From the NCBI GenBank assembly GCA_938009335.1, contig CALLHT010000081.1:1-7403 (forward strand): a stretch of DNA of 7,403 nucleotides, given 5' to 3'. A program made the translations under genes and the position numbers. Every line of letters starts with the position of its first letter. Position 1 is the first letter of the stretch. Of this stretch, positions 4,703-7,403 are shown piece by piece. The notes below the pieces were generated by a model, which had not been told where the DNA came from, searched no databases, and saw nothing but the letters and a program-made list of their open reading frames with translations. Source of the DNA: an uncultured Rhizobiaceae group bacterium. Lineage in GTDB: Bacteria; Pseudomonadota; Alphaproteobacteria; Rhizobiales; Rhizobiaceae.

Positions 4703-7333
4703 ATGGATATGGAAAAATATACTGATCGGATGAAGGGGTTCGTCCAATCCGCGCAAACACTGGCGCTTTCCGCTGAACATCAGCAATTTTTACCCGAACA
4801 TCTACTTAAAGTGCTGCTTGATGACCGTGAAGGCCTGTGTTCTGGTCTGATTAATCGGGCGGGTGGGAACGCCAAGCTTGTTCATGGTGAAGTCGAGCGT
4901 GTACTTGCTTCACAACCCAAAGTTCAGGGCGGCAATGGTCAACTCTATATGTCAGGCGGTCTTGCGAAAGTTTTTGCTACAGCTGAGAAAGCTGCCGAAA
5001 AGGCTGGCGACTCTTATGTAACCGTTGAGCGCATGCTTCTCGCTTTGACAATCGAAACCGGCGCGGATACATCCAAACACCTTAAAAAGGGCGGCGTTGA
5101 TGCGAAGTCTCTCAATGCTGTGGTGGAAGAAATGAGAAAAGGTCGGACGGCAGACTCGTCCAATGCGGAAGCGGCTTATGACGCGCTTAAAAAATATGCG
5201 CGTGATCTGACGGCCGATGCGCGTGAAGGCCATCTTGACCCTGTGATCGGTCGTGACGAAGAAATTCGCCGGTCCATCCAGGTGCTTTCTCGCCGTACCA
5301 AAAACAATCCGGTTCTGATTGGTGAGCCGGGTGTTGGTAAAACAGCGATAGCCGAAGGTTTGGCGCTTCGCATCATCAATGGGGATGTGCCCGAATCGCT
5401 GAAAGACAAAGCTTTGCTTTCCCTTGATATGGGGTCTTTGATTGCTGGCGCTAAGTATCGCGGTGAATTTGAAGAACGGTTGAAGTCTGTTCTCAGTGAA
5501 GTGCAATCTGCCGACGGTAAAATCATTCTATTCATCGATGAGATGCACACGCTTGTGGGTGCCGGTAAAGGTGACGGAGCCATGGATGCATCCAACCTTC
5601 TGAAGCCTGCGTTGGCGCGCGGTGAGTTGCACTGCGTTGGTGCGACCACACTTGAAGAATATCGCAAGCATGTGGAAAAGGATGCTGCTCTTGCGCGTCG
5701 TTTCCAGCCTGTGTTCGTGAATGAACCGGATGTGGCAGATACGATTTCAATCCTTCGTGGGATTAAAGAGAAGTATGAGGTGCATCATGGTATTCGGATT
5801 TCTGATTCCGCACTTGTTGCTGCGGCTAATCTTTCCAACCGTTACATCACGGATCGTTTTTTGCCGGATAAAGCCATTGATCTGATGGACGAGGCAGCAT
5901 CGCGCATTCGTATGCAGGTGGATTCAAAGCCGGAAGAGCTCGACGAATTGGATCGGCGTTTGATCCAGTTGAAGATCGAGCGCGAAGCGCTGCTTAAAGA
6001 AACGGATAAAGGCTCTAAAGAACGTCTGAAATCTCTGGAGAAAGAGCTTGCTGATTTGCAGGAAAAATCTGACAGCCTGACCTCGCGTTGGGAAACAGAG
6101 AAGCAAAAACTATCCGGTGCGCAGAACCTGAAAGAGCAACTTGATCAGGCGCGCAATGAATTGGAGCAAGCGCAGCGTTTAGGTGATCTGGCGAAAGCCG
6201 GGGAGCTTGCCTATGGCACAATTCCTGAGCTTGAAAAACAGATTGCTGAAATTGAAGACGCTGTCTCATCTGAAGAAGCAGATGTGATGGTGGAAGAAAC
6301 GGTTTTGCCTGATCATATCGCGCAGGTTGTTTCGCGGTGGACTGGCGTTCCGGTCGACAAAATGCTGGAAGGCGAGCGCGAAAAGCTTCTAAGGATGGAA
6401 GACGAACTTGCTAAGCAAGTGGTTGGTCAGGGTAAAGCTGTGCAAGCGGTTTCGAAAGCCGTTCGCCGTGCGCGTGCCGGATTGCAGGACCCTTCGCGGC
6501 CAATCGGTTCATTTATGTTCCTTGGGCCAACGGGTGTCGGCAAGACCGAGCTTACGAAGGCGCTTGCAGATTTCCTCTTTGATGATGCGTCTGCCATGGT
6601 TCGGATCGACATGTCTGAATATATGGAGAAACACTCGGTTGCCCGATTGATCGGCGCGCCTCCCGGCTATGTTGGATATGACGAAGGCGGGGCCTTGACC
6701 GAAAGCATTCGTCGTCGCCCATATCAAGTCATATTGTTTGATGAGATCGAAAAAGCGCATCCGGATGTGTTCAATGTGCTGCTGCAGGTTCTAGATGATG
6801 GTCGTCTGACCGACGGGCAGGGGAGAACGGTTGATTTCTCCAACACGATGATTGTCATGACGTCAAACATGGGTGCCGAGTTCCTCGTAAATCTCGAAGA
6901 TGGCAAGTCATCATCAGATGTGCGTGAAGAAGTCATGTCGGTTGTCAAAGCGCATTTCAGGCCGGAATTTCTCAATCGTCTCGATGAGATTACTCTGTTC
7001 GAGCGTTTGAAGAAATCGGATATGGCGGGCATTGTTGAAATCCAGCTCCGGCATTTGCGCGGTCTTCTCGAAGAACGCCGGATTGAATTGGAGCTAGAAG
7101 ATGAGGCCATTCATTGGCTGGCGGAACGCGGTTACGAACCTGCCTATGGTGCGCGGCCTTTGAAGCGTGTCATTCAGTCTGAACTTCAAGACCCGCTTGC
7201 AGAGCATATATTGTCGGGTGATATTCGTGATGGCATGGTGGTCTCTGTCTCGGTTGTTGGGGAACGCCTAAACCTGAAAGGCAAGGAAAAACCGCTTCCG
7301 GCAGACAATGACAATGAGAAAGATGCTGCGTGA
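4703..7333 (+). CDS. clpB: ATP-dependent chaperone ClpB (Hsp100 disaggregase)
   Basis: Cytoplasmic hexameric AAA+ machine that pulls polypeptides out of aggregates together with DnaK/DnaJ/GrpE under heat and other stress. The 876 residues match the family, slightly longer than E. coli ClpB (857). Domains: Clp N-domain (about 1-145); AAA1 with Walker A GEPGVGKT (207-214), pore Tyr252, Walker B ending Asp279-Glu280 and paired arginines Arg332/Arg333; the coiled-coil middle domain (about 410-525), which marks ClpB against ClpA and ClpC and includes Tyr504, equivalent to the DnaK-interacting Tyr503 of E. coli; AAA2 with Walker A GPTGVGKT (608-615), pore Tyr656, Walker B Asp680-Glu681, arginine finger Arg759 and sensor-2 GAR (816-818). 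All catalytic residues are intact. The ClpP-binding loop of ClpA/ClpX is not expected and not seen. It appears to be transcribed from its own promoter after the terminator at 4573-4599. The C-terminus ends in a polar tail (ADNDNEKDAA). Confidence 0.98.
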   Translation: MDMEKYTDRMKGFVQSAQTLALSAEHQQFLPEHLLKVLLDDREGLCSGLINRAGGNAKLVHGEVERVLASQPKVQGGNGQLYMSGGLAKVFATAEKAAEKAGDSYVTVERMLLALTIETGADTSKHLKKGGVDAKSLNAVVEEMRKGRTADSSNAEAAYDALKKYARDLTADAREGHLDPVIGRDEEIRRSIQVLSRRTKNNPVLIGEPGVGKTAIAEGLALRIINGDVPESLKDKALLSLDMGSLIAGAKYRGEFEERLKSVLSEVQSADGKIILFIDEMHTLVGAGKGDGAMDASNLLKPALARGELHCVGATTLEEYRKHVEKDAALARRFQPVFVNEPDVADTISILRGIKEKYEVHHGIRISDSALVAAANLSNRYITDRFLPDKAIDLMDEAASRIRMQVDSKPEELDELDRRLIQLKIEREALLKETDKGSKERLKSLEKELADLQEKSDSLTSRWETEKQKLSGAQNLKEQLDQARNELEQAQRLGDLAKAGELAYGTIPELEKQIAEIEDAVSSEEADVMVEETVLPDHIAQVVSRWTGVPVDKMLEGEREKLLRMEDELAKQVVGQGKAVQAVSKAVRRARAGLQDPSRPIGSFMFLGPTGVGKTELTKALADFLFDDASAMVRIDMSEYMEKHSVARLIGAPPGYVGYDEGGALTESIRRRPYQVILFDEIEKAHPDVFNVLLQVLDDGRLTDGQGRTVDFSNTMIVMTSNMGAEFLVNLEDGKSSSDVREEVMSVVKAHFRPEFLNRLDEITLFERLKKSDMAGIVEIQLRHLRGLLEERRIELELEDEAIHWLAERGYEPAYGARPLKRVIQSELQDPLAEHILSGDIRDGMVVSVSVVGERLNLKGKEKPLPADNDNEKDAA

Positions 7334-7363
7334 TCTCACTTGATGAGTACAACACCTTTTGTG

Positions 7364-7403
7364 CCTCCCTGCCTGCCACAAACCATGTGGTCCAGTGGGG
7401 AGG
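7364..7403 (+). terminator. Inverted repeat downstream of clpB, probable terminator cut by the window edge
   Basis: CCTCCC at 7364-7369 pairs with GGGAGG at 7398-7403, with two further G-T pairs inward. CTG (7373-7375) pairs with CAG (7393-7395), and CCACA (7376-7380) pairs with TGTGG (7386-7390) around loop AACCA. The GC-rich interrupted stem starts 30 nt after the clpB stop and reaches the last base. The diagnostic T run would lie outside the window, so the call stays tentative. Confidence 0.5.

Noticed and set aside
4681..4725. 14-codon ORF overlapping the clpB start (ATG 4681)
   Set aside because: It has only a weak GGTGG ahead of it and reads across the clpB ribosome binding site. The AGGAG site at 4691 clearly serves ATG 4703.
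4952..5667. Minus-strand open frames of 184 and 163 codons inside clpB
   Set aside because: They overlap each other and the intact ClpB frame, which carries all AAA1 motifs there. Their translations show no recognisable domain.

Overview
The window carries five genes, all on the + strand: ptsP (3' part only), prfA, prmC, a DUF4167-family gene and clpB. This order (in many genomes preceded by lysC) is one I associate with Rhizobiales/Hyphomicrobiales within the Alphaproteobacteria. The DUF4167 protein is itself largely alphaproteobacterial. Base composition looks close to balanced by eye, which is low for soil rhizobia and would fit a marine or lower-GC member of the order. The genus cannot be fixed from this sequence.

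Layout: 1-1689 is the C-terminal three quarters of enzyme I-Ntr, with its N-terminal GAF sensor domain lying left of the window. A 61-nt gap with no clear terminator leads to prfA (release factor 1, 1751-2827). prfA overlaps prmC (2820-3674) by 8 nt. A gap of about 270 nt (3675-3945) holds several inverted repeats, a possible prmC terminator and a possible 20-codon leader ORF. The DUF4167 gene (3946-4560) follows. A 142-nt gap (4561-4702) contains a terminator-like hairpin, a candidate heat-shock promoter and a leader that could fold over the clpB ribosome binding site. clpB (4703-7333) fills the rest, and a long inverted repeat runs to the right edge.

Functionally, prfA and prmC are enzyme substrate and modifying enzyme: PrmC methylates the GGQ glutamine of RF1, seen here as Gln233. 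PtsP starts the nitrogen phosphotransferase relay (PtsP to NPr to EIIA-Ntr). ClpB is the stress disaggregase that works with DnaK. The DUF4167 protein has no established function known to me. It shows a single TPR-like helical hairpin between arginine-rich and acidic low-complexity tails.

The coding content is conserved housekeeping material. I see no mobile element, tRNA, rRNA, CRISPR array or defence system. The parts most worth a second look are the non-coding gaps, above all the clpB leader, and the architecture of the DUF4167 protein.
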